The notes beneath the pieces are model-generated. The model had not been told where the DNA came from. It ran no database searches and saw nothing but the letters and a program-made list of their open reading frames with translations. Below, in pieces: positions 47,401 through 58,326 of a stretch of 64,000 nt of DNA. The position numbers were made by a program, and so were the translations under genes. The first letter of the stretch is position 1. Every line of letters starts with the position of its first letter. This stretch comes from Hirudinaria manillensis (taxonomy: Eukaryota; Annelida; Clitellata; Hirudinida; Hirudinidae), in NCBI GenBank assembly GCA_034509925.1, contig CM067529.1:3342501-3406500 (forward strand), read 5' to 3'.

Positions 47401-49179
47401 AATGCCTTCATATCCGAGATCCTCTTTCAAGCACAAAAGAGAGAATAAACCGAGCCTCAAATCGAGATTTAGCACTGCAAGCATTTTCCCAATTTCAGTG
47501 ATGCCTCCATCATCAAAAGCCTTAATTTCTCTCAAGAGTTTGAGAGCTACTTGAATTGATGCAGCTGGTGGAGCTTCAACAAAATCAAATTCCTCTAGTC
47601 TCTGAACTCCGAGCATCATCAACTTCAACAATGGCAAGCCCAAATGAATCCTCGCAACCTCAGGAACAGGGTCCTTCCTCATTCCATAGAAATCCTCTTT
47701 CTTGTAGAGTCTGTAACATTTTCCAAATTCAGTCGTTCCGGCTCGATCTTTTCTTCGATTGGCCGAGCTTTGACTGGTCTTTCTGATCACGAGCGAAGTT
47801 ACGTCATTGCTGTCGTCAAAAACTTCTTCCTTTACGAGTCCCGAATCGACGACGTGGCTTATGCCGGGAATCGCGACGGACGTTTCTGCAATGTTCGTGG
47901 CAAAAACAATTTTTCTGATGCCAGGCTTTGTTGGGAGAAACACCTCCCTCTGCTGGTCAACTTGCAGTTGATCATGCAAGGGCAGAATTAAGACGTTTTG
48001 TAACTTTTTGTCAAGAGTTTTACCAACCGCAGATTCGGTTTCAGAAGGAGAGTTAAGGAAGACTAAAATATCCCCTGGAAGAGGTTGAGAATTGTGTATC
48101 AAAACAGCTTTCTTAGCTGCAGTTGTTAAATAGTCACCATTCTCAGGTGTTTCATAAAATGTTTCTACAGGAAATGCTCTATCACAAACTCGCAAGATTG
48201 AAGATTCAAAAGATTGGAAAAAATCAACAAAAACGGTTGGATCCATTGGGGCTGACATCACGATAAGTTTCAGGTCGTGTCTTGCTTTGAGAGATCGTTT
48301 GATAAAAGCTAAAAGGAAGTCGCCATGAATGCTTCGCTCCTGAGCTTCGTCGAATATCATGCAAGAATATTTGCTGAAAGATTCATCGGTCTGGCATTCG
48401 TTGAGAAGCATGTGATTGGTCATGAACAAGAGACTCGTTTCATTTGATATCTTGCTATCCATGCTCACCCGATACCCTACCAATCCTCCGACGTTTGCGT
48501 TCATTTCTTCAGCCACCCTAACGGCCGCGTTCACGGCCGCCGCCTTCCTCGGCTGCGAGCAGACGATGATGCCATCCGAAAAAGGCCAGGCATCGTGGAG
48601 GTATTGTATGATTTGAGTTGTTTTGCCTGAGCCAGGTTCTCCGAGCAAGATCGTGACCCGATTTGTGGCAACGGATTCAATTATCTCAGACTTGTGTGCG
48701 TAAATCGGAAGAGTCGCTTTAAATCTTTTTTCTTCCTTTTGAAAAATCTGCTCGAGTCTGCTGATTTCTTCTGTCGCTTTGATGCCATTTTTTGTGTAAG
48801 AATGAAAACATTCTTTTATCCGATCAGCAGTGTTGTTGAATTCTTTTCGTTGCTTTTTTAAACAATTAATCTTTTCTTTATAGACTTCTTGCACTTGCTT
48901 CATCTCATTAATTTCATCAATGTTACAAATTTTGTTTTCTTGATCTCTCTTGTGGATCAGCCTGTTTTTTAATTCAATAATTTTATCATCATGCTCTTGG
49001 TTGAGAAGGTCACACTTGGATGTGATCTTCTGTATCAAGTTTACAGATACATCAACAGGTTTATGAACATAAACTTCAAAATGTTTATTTTTCTCAAAAT
49101 GATTCAAACATTTATCCAGTTGAATTCCAGATGTTTTATCATGACACTTGATTCTGACCTCGATTCTATTCTCATCCAT
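44440..49179 (-). CDS. DEAH12-like fusion: DEAH-type RNA helicase core plus C-terminal RBR ubiquitin ligase
   Basis: Plant DEAH11/DEAH12 and related invertebrate proteins share this helicase-RBR layout; their function is poorly known. One open frame of about 1579 codons from ATG 49,179; the frame stays open to 49,237 and an ACAG acceptor-like site lies upstream, so a 5' exon is possible. A coiled-coil-like charged region (about 60-160) precedes the helicase core: Walker A GEPGSGKTT near 180, motif Ia SQPRKAA, motif II DEAQ near 277 (DEAH expected), motif III SAP near 309 (SAT expected), motif V FATNIAETS. Motif VI reads NRRKDRAGTT near 474, lacking the final arginine. An RBR follows from about 1361: RING1 CPICL...CGHSYC, an IBR with CPTPDC, and RING2 CPNC...GGCHRVFC, with the expected catalytic Cys near 1543. 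It is intronless in the coding region, unlike its neighbours. Helicase activity is doubtful; ligase activity is plausible. Confidence 0.92.
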   Translation of the reverse strand: MDENRIEVRIKCHDKTSGIQLDKCLNHFEKNKHFEVYVHKPVDVSVNLIQKITSKCDLLNQEHDDKIIELKNRLIHKRDQENKICNIDEINEMKQVQEVYKEKINCLKKQRKEFNNTADRIKECFHSYTKNGIKATEEISRLEQIFQKEEKRFKATLPIYAHKSEIIESVATNRVTILLGEPGSGKTTQIIQYLHDAWPFSDGIIVCSQPRKAAAVNAAVRVAEEMNANVGGLVGYRVSMDSKISNETSLLFMTNHMLLNECQTDESFSKYSCMIFDEAQERSIHGDFLLAFIKRSLKARHDLKLIVMSAPMDPTVFVDFFQSFESSILRVCDRAFPVETFYETPENGDYLTTAAKKAVLIHNSQPLPGDILVFLNSPSETESAVGKTLDKKLQNVLILPLHDQLQVDQQREVFLPTKPGIRKIVFATNIAETSVAIPGISHVVDSGLVKEEVFDDSNDVTSLVIRKTSQSSANRRKDRAGTTEFGKCYRLYKKEDFYGMRKDPVPEVARIHLGLPLLKLMMLGVQRLEEFDFVEAPPAASIQVALKLLREIKAFDDGGITEIGKMLAVLNLDLRLGLFSLLCLKEDLGYEGIVICASSLPGNQVFCKGISEENRLISDLKKFSFCDDYGDLITQFNVYKEWESIPEDRRTSWCLVNSINFEQMQRISELIERIIQSFSHQSGKIIERKFSEEANVSERLAKNIFKCFLTNLARYTGHRKMGFVAMSDLEINVRLHVSSSLMNLEEIPAWVVFQSLLTTTQKYMLNVTCVKNDWVAEARDRGELLLSQEDIQAITLETRQLPNIGSGVHKMLVSKISPKNKLTIEAKICLKDKRIRALLELESVPRVYLFASALFFDDSYKIAFDEIKSMKEFFVKAVLVKPITSTNEIRYVMILGMRISALLMNNECLEVEIENYPKLVNHMMRCRQEGKLQYVRFADYENRWILTFNDPAEADKFLRIGGKARKYDEGITSNEKLNSYSVIVRMTRRPAKQAFLDFFCERDRNTFLLQGCLRLGRHFIQMMPVQDSNLKIVLKTPEWLTNELICNSIRSDSLDKIKNIRIYCSPPPDNIENERQKELFRRILTSYLATCSTSYKLLFKEPKHEDFSLSAFITFDNAEEAQRIVETITISPDKCLSASLDLKLTFFTPPNIYNKLRNEVDLEFDKLQKLGHSIVRIVKEPSIHNREFITVIETKTLLDYDLVKEQMIPFLNGLPWKTEIFETLQALEGIRDISDINNTGIDFDERHKLLIIFGSRQNIELTKEQLQLAIDQRRHCAPRQIFLRNYPKGLLKQVILHYGCDVENGLKNTCKAESVKLMLKNRIIELKGSDKAYNKLIKKLNEFAFRHEKRTKDDPNTLRECPICLTGVQRDDYFCSESCGHSYCKSCAKQLIKSNIDQKINPMFCVFKNCNKALTICDVQSLISSESEFARLERVALKRLQLTNPDKYKFCPTPDCPTIFPVKSNNETSQENNIDQSDVICSECGLHLCRFCGSKTHVSNRCPTNGILSNEEKQEINSWMNKDRKNRKLCPNCKTGIEKIGGCHRVFCIACSKHICWNCMKIDAPEGRCRAGNHYDEEF

Positions 49180-50549
49180 GTCATATATGAGCACTTGATG
49201 ATATTTAACTAATGAACTGTTATCATTTAAAAGATTTCAACACTGGCAACATCTTTCAACAATACTTTCAAGAAACATGGTTCTTTTTCAAATTATGTCT
49301 TTGTCAGAGAATTTTTCGTATTTTTAATTGAATCTGTAGTAAGAAAAAGTCACTTTTACAGTCGAAATGGTAATTGCCAAACTGACATTGAATGATCAAT
49401 TTGTATTTAAATGAATAAAAAGGACTTCACCAAGAAATTAGGTTTCTCCAATATCAGAATTTAAATCATTTTAATCAAAACGAATTTCTCTACGTTGTCA
49501 TCGGCTGACATTCCTAAACCAAAGTTTTGAAATTCTGCACGAACATAATGAGCAATTTTTGAATATGGTACACAAATTCCCCAATGGCTCAAAATAGCCA
49601 GTGTATTTACAAAAGATGTAGCAGAACTTTCTCTTGCCTTCTCTCTTTCGGTCCAAAATAGATTTCTTAGAAAAGTTTGACAGAGCAAAGGCCCCTTATT
49701 AACAGGGCGCGACGGAGTGTCTTCTAACAAAACTAAGTTCAATATCAGAGGTGTTAGGATGGTGTCATTAGACGTGAGAGTTCACGATAGGGGGACATGG
49801 GTGTAGGGCCTACTAAGGGGAAATTGAAAAGAATTGGGAAAAAATCAGGAGTTGTAAAAAATATAAGTGAGACTGTTAGATAGTTTGAAATCCTTGAAAA
49901 TTTTCCTAAGCGAATTATTTCTTAATATGAATGTATCAATGTACCTTCTCTCTTTAGGAGACAGTATTTTGCCTTTAGCTAGAAAATAGTAATTTTCCCC
50001 AAAAGGTTTAAATAGTAATTTTATAACCATGCAATTTGTCACGTACTATATGACCTACAAGAGCTGAATCTCTGAAACATTTCTTGTGTGGTGTTTATGA
50101 AGAATGTGCTGTACAAAGTGAAAGTGTTAAGTGAATCATTGAAGGCAATTGCCTTAATAGACGTGTCACTGATGCTGTAGAAAACATAAGAACAACCGCC
50201 AAGACTTTGAAATAACTCACTAATAAAATGATAGAATTAATTCAGACAGGAAGACTTTTTTCATGCAAATTGCGTATAGATGTGTCACTTATCCATTATC
50301 CAGTTTTTTTTATTGAAATCAGGTTAAATGCACAGTCTTAGGTGATTAATTTTAATTTGTTAAGTAAAATTTAAAAAGAATTACTATAAAAATAATAGAA
50401 TGACTTATTTTAATTTAAAAGTCCATCATATTCAAAAGAATTTAACATGATCTATTGTTGTTCGAGTTTTGTTTACATACTGGGTTTGCGATAATAGAGA
50501 GATAACGTGTAATTTCTTTAGTTACATTAGCTTCATACCAGATTCTATC
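49180..50549. other. divergent intergenic region between the DEAH-RBR gene and BYSL
   Basis: This should hold promoters for both flanking genes, which are transcribed away from each other. No clear TATA box was seen. A 93-codon minus-strand frame at 49,461-49,742 has unremarkable composition and no recognisable motif; I do not call it a gene. Confidence 0.5.
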
Positions 50550-53269
50550 ATGGGGAAAAATAAAAAACAAAATACTGATCGCCTTAATTTAAAGCCAGTT
50601 TCCTTAGCGGATCAACTCGCTCCAGGGGAATCATTTAAACAACCGCGATTAAAGAAACGCAAAAGGGAGGAAGAAGAAGGAGTGAGTTTGAGTTGATTTC
50701 TATCTTTGATGCCAAATAAAATTAGCCGAATACATTACAGTTAATCTTACCATTATTTATTACAACATTTTAGTAAAAGATGCAACGATAAATTTTAAAT
50801 TCAAAAGCGATGAGATAATAGATGAATAAACCTAATATATGATCAAATTACAGCATGTCACCCAAAAAGAAATGAACAAATTCCTGAAGCTGGCAAGGGA
50901 ACAACAAGCAGATAATGAAGGAGTTGAAGAGATGGACCAGTGGGTTTTTTTCCAAATTTTCAAGTGATGTCTTTGAGCAAAACTTATATTAATTGCTTAA
51001 ATATAAAACAAACTTATGTTACACTAACCTAATGGCAATCATAAATAATAAATAAAGACAAATTAAGACTTTTTTAAACAAATTATAAGCAAATACTTTT
51101 TTTAAGGACACCTCAGCCCTCCAAAGAAAAGCCTGCATTCTCTAGAGTGCCAGCAGCCACTGCAGCAGATCAAGAGAGTGATGCAGAGAGCACAGGATAT
51201 GAAGACTATGATGATGAGGTACCTGATTTGCATTCTTTTAAGACTTATCCAATGTTTTAATTGTTTTTTTTTTAATTTTTCAATTATCTTTAAAATTATG
51301 ATCTCACTTAAGTCGTTCCTATTGGTTATATTTGTTTTACTTAATCAAAGGTTCTAGATGAGGAAACAAGAAAGGAACTTGAGGAGTTTTCAAAAAATCT
51401 CAAAGAAGATGAGTTGGTTGATGACTTTGTTGATGCTGTGAGCACCAGACAGTCAGAGATTTGCAGTCAAATATCAGGTGAAGATAAATATATTTTAATT
51501 AATTTTATGGCTTTCCCATTTGTATATTTATTTCATATATTAATAATAACAACAACAATAATAATATGTCATTTATATAGTGCCATGCGCATGAGCTTCA
51601 GGGGCTATATTCATATTATATATTTTATATAAAGAAAGTTAAGATTTTTTTAATTCAAATTTATTTCAAGAATGTTCAAAGAAATTATTCTGGTTTGTTT
51701 TATATAAACTCAAGTGCACATTATGATCTTGGAACTGATTTTGCTAAATTGATACACCAATAGATCAGTTCGTTCAATCAAGCAATTCGTTTGCAGACGC
51801 AAGGTCCGTAGGAAACACTGTCGACGAGAAGACCGCCAACGTTTACAGGATGATGGCCGTTCTGATGAAAACACACAGAAATGGCCCACTGCCCAAGCCT
51901 TTCAAGTTGGTTCCAAACCACAGCAAGAGGGAGGAGGTGATGGCAAAATGGAAAAGCCTTTTCAATTTATTTAACTTTTTTTAGAATTATAATTAAAATA
52001 CTTCAGATGATATTTTATGTTTTTAAATGTTTTTTCCATTAGCTTAATTTATTTAACAAGATTGAGTGAGATAATCTTGCATTTTAACATTCATTGGAAC
52101 CCTTGACACTGTATTGGTCTCAACACAATCTCATATCTGAGTTTATAAGCTAGAAATTTTGTTAATTTTTATTTTTTTTTAAAAATAGCTTCTGGAGTTG
52201 ATGGAGCCTGAGAATTGGTCAGCAGCTGCAGTCCATGAAGCCACTTGCATCCTCGTGTCGAATCTGAAAGGAAATGATGCTGCTAGGTTGCGATCGATGA
52301 ATTTATGAATTAATATTTATTTAATTAATTAATTAAACCTAACGAGTTTAGTAAAATAAATTTGTATAAAATCTAAATGCTCTTCTAGGTTTATGGAGAG
52401 GGTCCTTTTGCCTAGGATCAGGGATGACATTAGACAGTACAACAAGTTGAACTTTCATCTTTACAAGGTTTCTATAATTGCTTTTTCATCACTATTTTTG
52501 CACATTTCATTGAAAATTTAAATTGGAATAAGTTATTTAAATGAATTCATTAATGCAGGCTCTCTTCAAGTGCTTGTTCAAATGCTACAGCTTCATCAAG
52601 GGCATTATTCTGCCTCTGTGTAAGGTTGGGATGATAAGAATATTCCTAATTAGTTATTTTCTGACTTATTAATTATCGATTCTTACTATTTTCTTCCTCC
52701 AACTAGGCCGGTGACTGCAACACTAACGAAGCAATGAAGATCTCGAGTATCATTGCCAACGGTTCCATAAAAGAGGTATCAGTCGGTCTTGCCATCTGTG
52801 AGATCTGTGCCATGCCCTACTCTCCTGCCAATATGATCATCTTAGGAGCACTGGTGGAAAAGAGATGTGCCCTCCCCATTCATGCCATCAACTCCACCAT
52901 TGTGTTCTTGCTTGGGTAAGTGGTTGTCCTACTTTCAAAGCAGTTGTGCCAAGTCGGTCTTACTTTAATAGTAAATTTTTAACTCCTGGTTAAGCATTGT
53001 AATTAATTAACAGCCTAATACATTCTAATACTCAACTTCATGATCTCTGACCAACCAAAACCCTTAACTTATTATTTCCAAATTCTTGAAGATTCAAGAA
53101 AGAAAAGAAGAAGCCACAGAGATGGTTCTCACTGCTGAAGAGTTTGGTGAAGCACTACAAGGAGTACATCCCAGCAGAAGCCAAAACAGCTTTTGTAAAC
53201 ATGCTGGAGGGAGGCAGGTTTTCAGATGTTGCTAACTTTGTACGACAGGAACTCAAGCCATCACAATAA
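50550..53269 (+). CDS. BYSL: bystin, 40S ribosome-biogenesis factor
   Basis: Bystin (yeast Enp1) is needed for 18S rRNA processing and export of pre-40S particles. Exons: 50550-50681, 50854-50939, 51107-51218, 51351-51477, 51764-51936, 52189-52286, 52389-52467, 52559-52624, 52707-52915, 53092-53269. All phases agree, giving 419 aa (human 437). The Lys/Arg-rich N terminus MGKNKKQNTDRL with LADQL and RLKKRKREEEE is typical and could serve nuclear import. The conserved bystin domain runs from about 150: an LP-PFK-VP block, VLLPRIRDDIRQYNKLNFHLY, ALFK...FIKGIILPLC, then ICAMPYSPANM and the final FV-ML-GGRFSDVAN stretch. Introns are short (about 90-290 bases). It converges with the first P450 gene, stops about 400 bases apart. 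Confidence 0.97.
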
Positions 53270-53672
53270 CAAAGTTTTTAAGATTAAAGTAAAACAAATT
53301 GTTTTGAATTTATTATTTGGTCATTTGGTCATAATTCAATCTATACTGCAAAAGGCAAGGTGGTGGCTTGAAAATTGGACATTCAGCTTGTGACTTAAAA
53401 AGTCACATCTAAATTGCTGGCAAAAAATGTCTTCAACAACATCTAAGGCAAAAGAAAGCTTCTAAGAAAGTCCAGTTACTTTACAATAAAGCTATAAAAA
53501 TGGTGCATAAAGAAGCAATAAATGCAAAAAAGATACAAAAGTGGGACACATATTTGCTTTTGATCATAAATTAAATTAAATTTGGCCACAAGCATAAAAA
53601 GGCTGTTGCAATAACAAACAAATTAAAATTATGTCCACTTTGGAATCCCAGTCAATCATGTCAATTTCAGAA
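53270..53672. other. convergent 3' flanks of BYSL and the first P450 gene
   Basis: ATTAAAG just after the BYSL stop (about 53,283) could be a polyadenylation signal. The rest is AT-rich and holds no gene. Confidence 0.5.
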
Positions 53673-56600
53673 TTATTTTCTTGTTTCAACTTGAACCTTT
53701 ATGCCATTTTTGCCTCTGAGAGACATTGGTTCAAATGTCAAAGGTACCTGAAATCAAATAGCAGTTTGTTGTTTTTATCTTATTCCTACTCAATATATGC
53801 CCAGATTGCTGAAAAAAAGAAAGAAAAGAATGAGTATCATCTGTGTCACCTCTGTCTCAGAGCAAGAAAGGAATTTGAACTTCCTCATCATCTTCACTAT
53901 TGCCATTTTCAACTCCAAGATGGCCAGTCTCATTCCAACACAGTTCCTAGGTCCAACTCCAAATGGCATGTACCTCAAAGGCTCAATTTTTCCTCTCACA
54001 GATGGAGCAAATCTGAAGTCAAAAACTTTGTAATCAGAAATCATTGCTTCAAAAATCTATAAAGTCTACCACGATAAGATATTGATTCAGATACATGAAA
54101 CTTCAGATAATAAAAAATTTACATTAATATTTAATAATAATTAATTAATAATATAATCTTCTTCAGCATAAATAACAGATAAATAAATATGAAAAACAAG
54201 AACCTTTCTGGATTAAAGACTTCTGGTTCCTCCCAAAATTCAGGGTCATTTTGTATTGCATAAATTGGTATAATTATAGTCATCCCTTTGGGAATGAACA
54301 AACCATTGATGGTCACATCTCTTGATGCAATTCTGTCAGTTCTGGAGGAAATTTATACAATTTACAAACATACTGATTTTGTTGGCTTGCCATATATAAT
54401 GCAACATAATGATAATATAGACATAATGTGCCATGTTTGCAACCAAGCTTGCACTTAACAGAGGCTCCCTTAGGGAAGAATGCTTTATAAGTGAAAAGCA
54501 CCAATGACTACATGAAAATGGCACCTACATGTAATGTGTGAATTATAATATATGTGAATTATAATTTAATGATCACCTTGGTCCAGCTGGATACATCCTC
54601 AGGGTTTCAGAGAAGCACATTTCCAAATATTCCATATCTTTGAGAGAATCATAGGTGGGCTCACCCTGGTTTTTTTTATAAGGTATAGAATAGCATATCA
54701 TATCATTGTAGCGTGAGCTTAATAATTGATTTGGTCATCATTGAGTTGTAGTAAAAGTTCAATTTCTATTTAATTTAATTATGCTTAATTATGTTGTTGT
54801 AATTGCCGTTCATTATGATATATAAATATTTTTTAAAATATTTTAAAAAATTGTTTCACATTTTAAGAACAGATTCATGAAAAATCATCTCCAAGCCAAC
54901 CTCATCTCCAAGCTTATCCATGATTTCATCATAAAGCCTTTCTTGAATTTCAGGATAAAGGGCCATATTGTAGCCAAACAGAGCAAGCGTATTTGCAGTT
55001 GTTTCAAAACCAGCGAGAAAGAATAAAAATCCCTGAGCTAGGAGTTCTTCGTTTGTCAATCCTAGTAAACAAATTAAAATAATAAATTAAGGTATAATTT
55101 TGTCAAGATTTTTGGCATTTTAAAAGAAAATCAATTTATAAATTCACCTCTGTTGACTTTGGTAGGTCCATTTTTATCTGATTGGCTTTCACTTTCTTCA
55201 TTCTCTTTGTGAGCAGTAACCATGATTTGCAGGAAATCAACATGTCCCTTGAAAACCAATCAGAAGCAATAATTAAATTGAAAATGATTCCAAATGAACC
55301 ATTTTTTTAATAAATTTAAAATACCAGTAATATCTAGTAATTCTTTACTAACAAATAAGAACAAACATAAAGCTTTAAGTCAACCACTAACATTGTCCGT
55401 CAGTCCTGCCTGCCTCTCCCTGGCAGTTCTGTCAACCACGTTTAAGAAAAAGTCGGTAGTAGACTTTTTCATGACGCTGAATCCAAATTTCTCGAAGAAA
55501 CGGTAAAGCATGGGAGAGAACACTGTGAGTTTGTATTGAAATACAAAAATATCTGATAAACTTGATTATTACATTAACATTTTTTTATTATGTTCACATT
55601 TTTCTCAACCAAATTTACATTTTCAGTATTATTCACTTCTTTCATTGTTTATAAACAGTTTGAGCCAAAAATGTATGCTACTCCATTAAAATAAGACCTA
55701 ATCAATGTTGAAAGGGTTATTCTTCAAGCTTCCTGTTATATAATCTTATTCACAATCATTATTCTAACCATGCATGCATCCATGACATTTGGAAACAAAA
55801 CAACTCACTAAACAACAACATGGGTCCGTTCAGTTTGAACTTGAATAACTTTGTGGCATTCGTGACAAATTCATTTTTGGGATCGTTATGCGAATCGATC
55901 TCGATGCCGAAAGCCGCTCTGGCTATCACGTCCATCGTGTAGGCTCCGCACAGTCTGCAGTTAGAAATATTTATTTACCTTTAAAATAAAAAAAAGTTAC
56001 AATATAACAAAAAGTTAAAAATATGAAAGACGGTTATCAATGACTTTGAGGTTGTCAAAGGTTCAAGTTATGGGACAATTGTGGTTAAAAATAAACAAGT
56101 TGGGGTAGGTTCTAACATGTAATTAACCTAATGTCAAATTAGCCTGAAGAAAGACCCAAAAAAAATATATCAAGATAATGAAATCTAATCCCTCACTCTC
56201 GTAAGTCAAAAATTTCTCTCGAGTCAGCCTTGGTAGAAAGATTTGCACAAAGAGCATCAGAACAGTGGCTCAGATGTGGTGATATCTAATGTCAGAAAAT
56301 AAAAATATTATTTTATGTAAAAACAACAACCCACAAGAAAAGAATTTTAAATCAAGGGAAATAAATTTTTCCAGGTTCTTGCTGTTGTTCATTATTGTAG
56401 CCTTGATGGTGATTAAAACAATGATGATAACAAATACATTTTATTGATCATAAAGAGATGTCTGTATGACATCAACATGAAATGGAATTCATCATAAATC
56501 ATTGTTGCTATCAAAATCTTACTATTCACATCAGATACATATTATGACAAAGTGATGCAATCATTGGCTGGATACTTTGGTTAAATTGCAATCAACAATT

Positions 56601-57383
56601 TTAATTTTAATAACCTTCCTCATTTTTCCACTGCTGAAAGTTGGCGTTAGGATGCCTCTGACATGTTTCCAATGATCATCTTTCAGAAATATGACCATCT
56701 TGTCCATTGGTGGTCCAAGGAATCCCAAATCCAGGCGATTTGTAAAGAGATGGAAGTCTTTTATCAAGATCTGTTTCAGTATTTGAAGGTCATGAATGAT
56801 CAATATTGGTCTTTTGCCAAAGAAGGACCTTAAAATAAACATCACATGTAAAGCATCTCAAAACTAAAAGGAATGTGACCAAGTAAGCTTGGTGCTGCTG
56901 CCACATGAATGATTGACAAAAGGAACTGTTACCCTATTATAGGCCCATATTTTCTCTTCAGCTCCAAGTCATATTTGAGCAACCCCTAAAAATAGAATCA
57001 GATTTTAGTTTTCATTAAGCTTTGAAAATATTTTGACTAATTCAGAGTTAATCTATAAATCAAAAAAAATTTCTGACCATGGACTGAATCCCAAGCAAGT
57101 TCCCCAAAACTGGTATTGGTCTTGGACCTTTTATGCCTAATCTTTTGAAAATCCCAAAGTTCCATGTTGCATATCTGAGATTATAATTTTTTATTATAAT
57201 TACATTTAATTGCTTTAATTTAATGAGTTGCAACTATTTTAATAATAGTTTAAAGTTCCAAATGCTTCCAATCTCGACAACAATAAATTGAAATCACTTG
57301 TAGCATCCAACAATCAATGTAACTCCTATTATTATCCAGCTCGACAACCAATTCGGCCTCAAAGCGTCAATTTTTTCGAGCAT
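53673..57383 (-). CDS. cytochrome P450, CYP3-like (copy A, complete)
   Basis: A heme-thiolate monooxygenase of the CYP3 clan, ER-anchored, probably handling xenobiotics or lipophilic substrates. Exons (minus): 57298-57383, 57078-57174, 56933-56985, 56615-56828, 56197-56285, 55809-55954, 55392-55522, 55148-55247, 54901-55061, 54577-54665, 54204-54341, 53850-54012, 53673-53747; in frame, 513 aa. The N-terminal anchor spans about 11-29. The KYGPIIG block and FTNRLDLGFLGPP follow. The I-helix motif is AGFETT (about 322-327), ExxR is ETLR (about 379-382), the PERF region is FNPERFAP, and the heme loop is PFGVGPRNCVG with Cys about 459. All catalytic motifs are intact. First of a same-strand tandem cluster. 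Its upstream region shares a conserved block with copy B, and exon 11 is almost identical to that of copy C. Confidence 0.95.
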
Positions 57384-58326
57384 TTTGGAAAAAGTAGAAA
57401 TCAAGCAGTGACAACGCAATAGAAATCTAAAATTCAACCTAGCTTTTCGTCACGCCAACAACCATCTCTAAGCTGTCAATGCCCTTTAAATAGCAGGTTA
57501 TTACCCAACTAAGGCTAACAGTGATGCAAGCTCCAAGAAAACATGTTCAATGTAAACACACTGGTGTCATTATCACAAGGTAGACGGCTCTAAGAAAAAT
57601 ATTTAAGAACAAATTTTATGAGATGAGGAAATACATGATTAGTTGAATCAGAAGAGTCCAGAGTCATTCATATCTGATTCTATTTTCGAATCAATAGTTT
57701 TTCTCACTAGTGCAGCTTTAGTCGTTCATACATTGTTTATGTATTTTGTTGCACTTATCAAGGTCAGAATATTAAATCATCCGTATAAATTCTATATTCG
57801 GATGTCAAGTTGGGGCAAGTGTTTTTCTCTTTCACTAAATTTCAATAAATAAAATCCCTTGGCTCATTTTAAAATAAAAAACAACAAAAGAAATCATGAC
57901 CTGCCATAAGTAAAATTTGCCCATAATGATCAATTCATCATGATAAACTTTTATTTTTCGCTATTTTTGTCACCCTTTCAAAAGTTTAACGCCATTGCAG
58001 GTTGGGAGCAGACAAAACCTGCTTCGGCAGTTACGACACAACCCAACAAATAACAAGTCTGCATAGAGCAACTAATGCAAAATTCAATGACAAATCAATC
58101 TAAGAATCTACCAAACTTTTTTTTACTTTATTGAAACACTTTGAATAAGTAAAGCCAAGTACAGACAGGTATTATACCAAATAAAAACACGCCTCGGACG
58201 CCATTTGTGCATCCGATTCAATTCACGAAAATGTAAGATTGGAACGATAAATATAAATAAACGAATAGTGTGCCAGTCGTCTGTGGGATTTCAGTTGCTG
58301 CACTGACGTTTACATCACAAGATCCT
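57384..58326. other. spacer between P450 copies A and B
   Basis: This holds the promoter of copy A (see 57,481-57,561) and the 3' flank of copy B. A 69-codon plus-strand frame at 57,643-57,852 has a hydrophobic stretch but no conserved partner upstream of copy B; it is not called. Confidence 0.55.
57481..57561 (-). promoter_or_regulatory. putative core promoter of P450 copy A
   Basis: On the minus strand, GTTTTCTTGGAGCTTGCA (57,525-57,542) is followed about 35 bases later by a TATA-like TATTTAAAG (57,484-57,492), about 100 bases before the ATG. The same order and spacing occur upstream of copy B in otherwise diverged DNA. Conservation is visible in the sequence; promoter function is inferred. 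Confidence 0.55.

Noticed and set aside
45010-47991. Antisense frames of 60-140 codons under the DEAH-RBR gene
   Set aside because: They are shadows of a long real coding region on the minus strand, with no independent evidence.
49461-49742. 93-codon minus-strand frame between the DEAH-RBR gene and BYSL
   Set aside because: No recognisable motif, no splice sites tied to it, and it lies in a probable promoter region.
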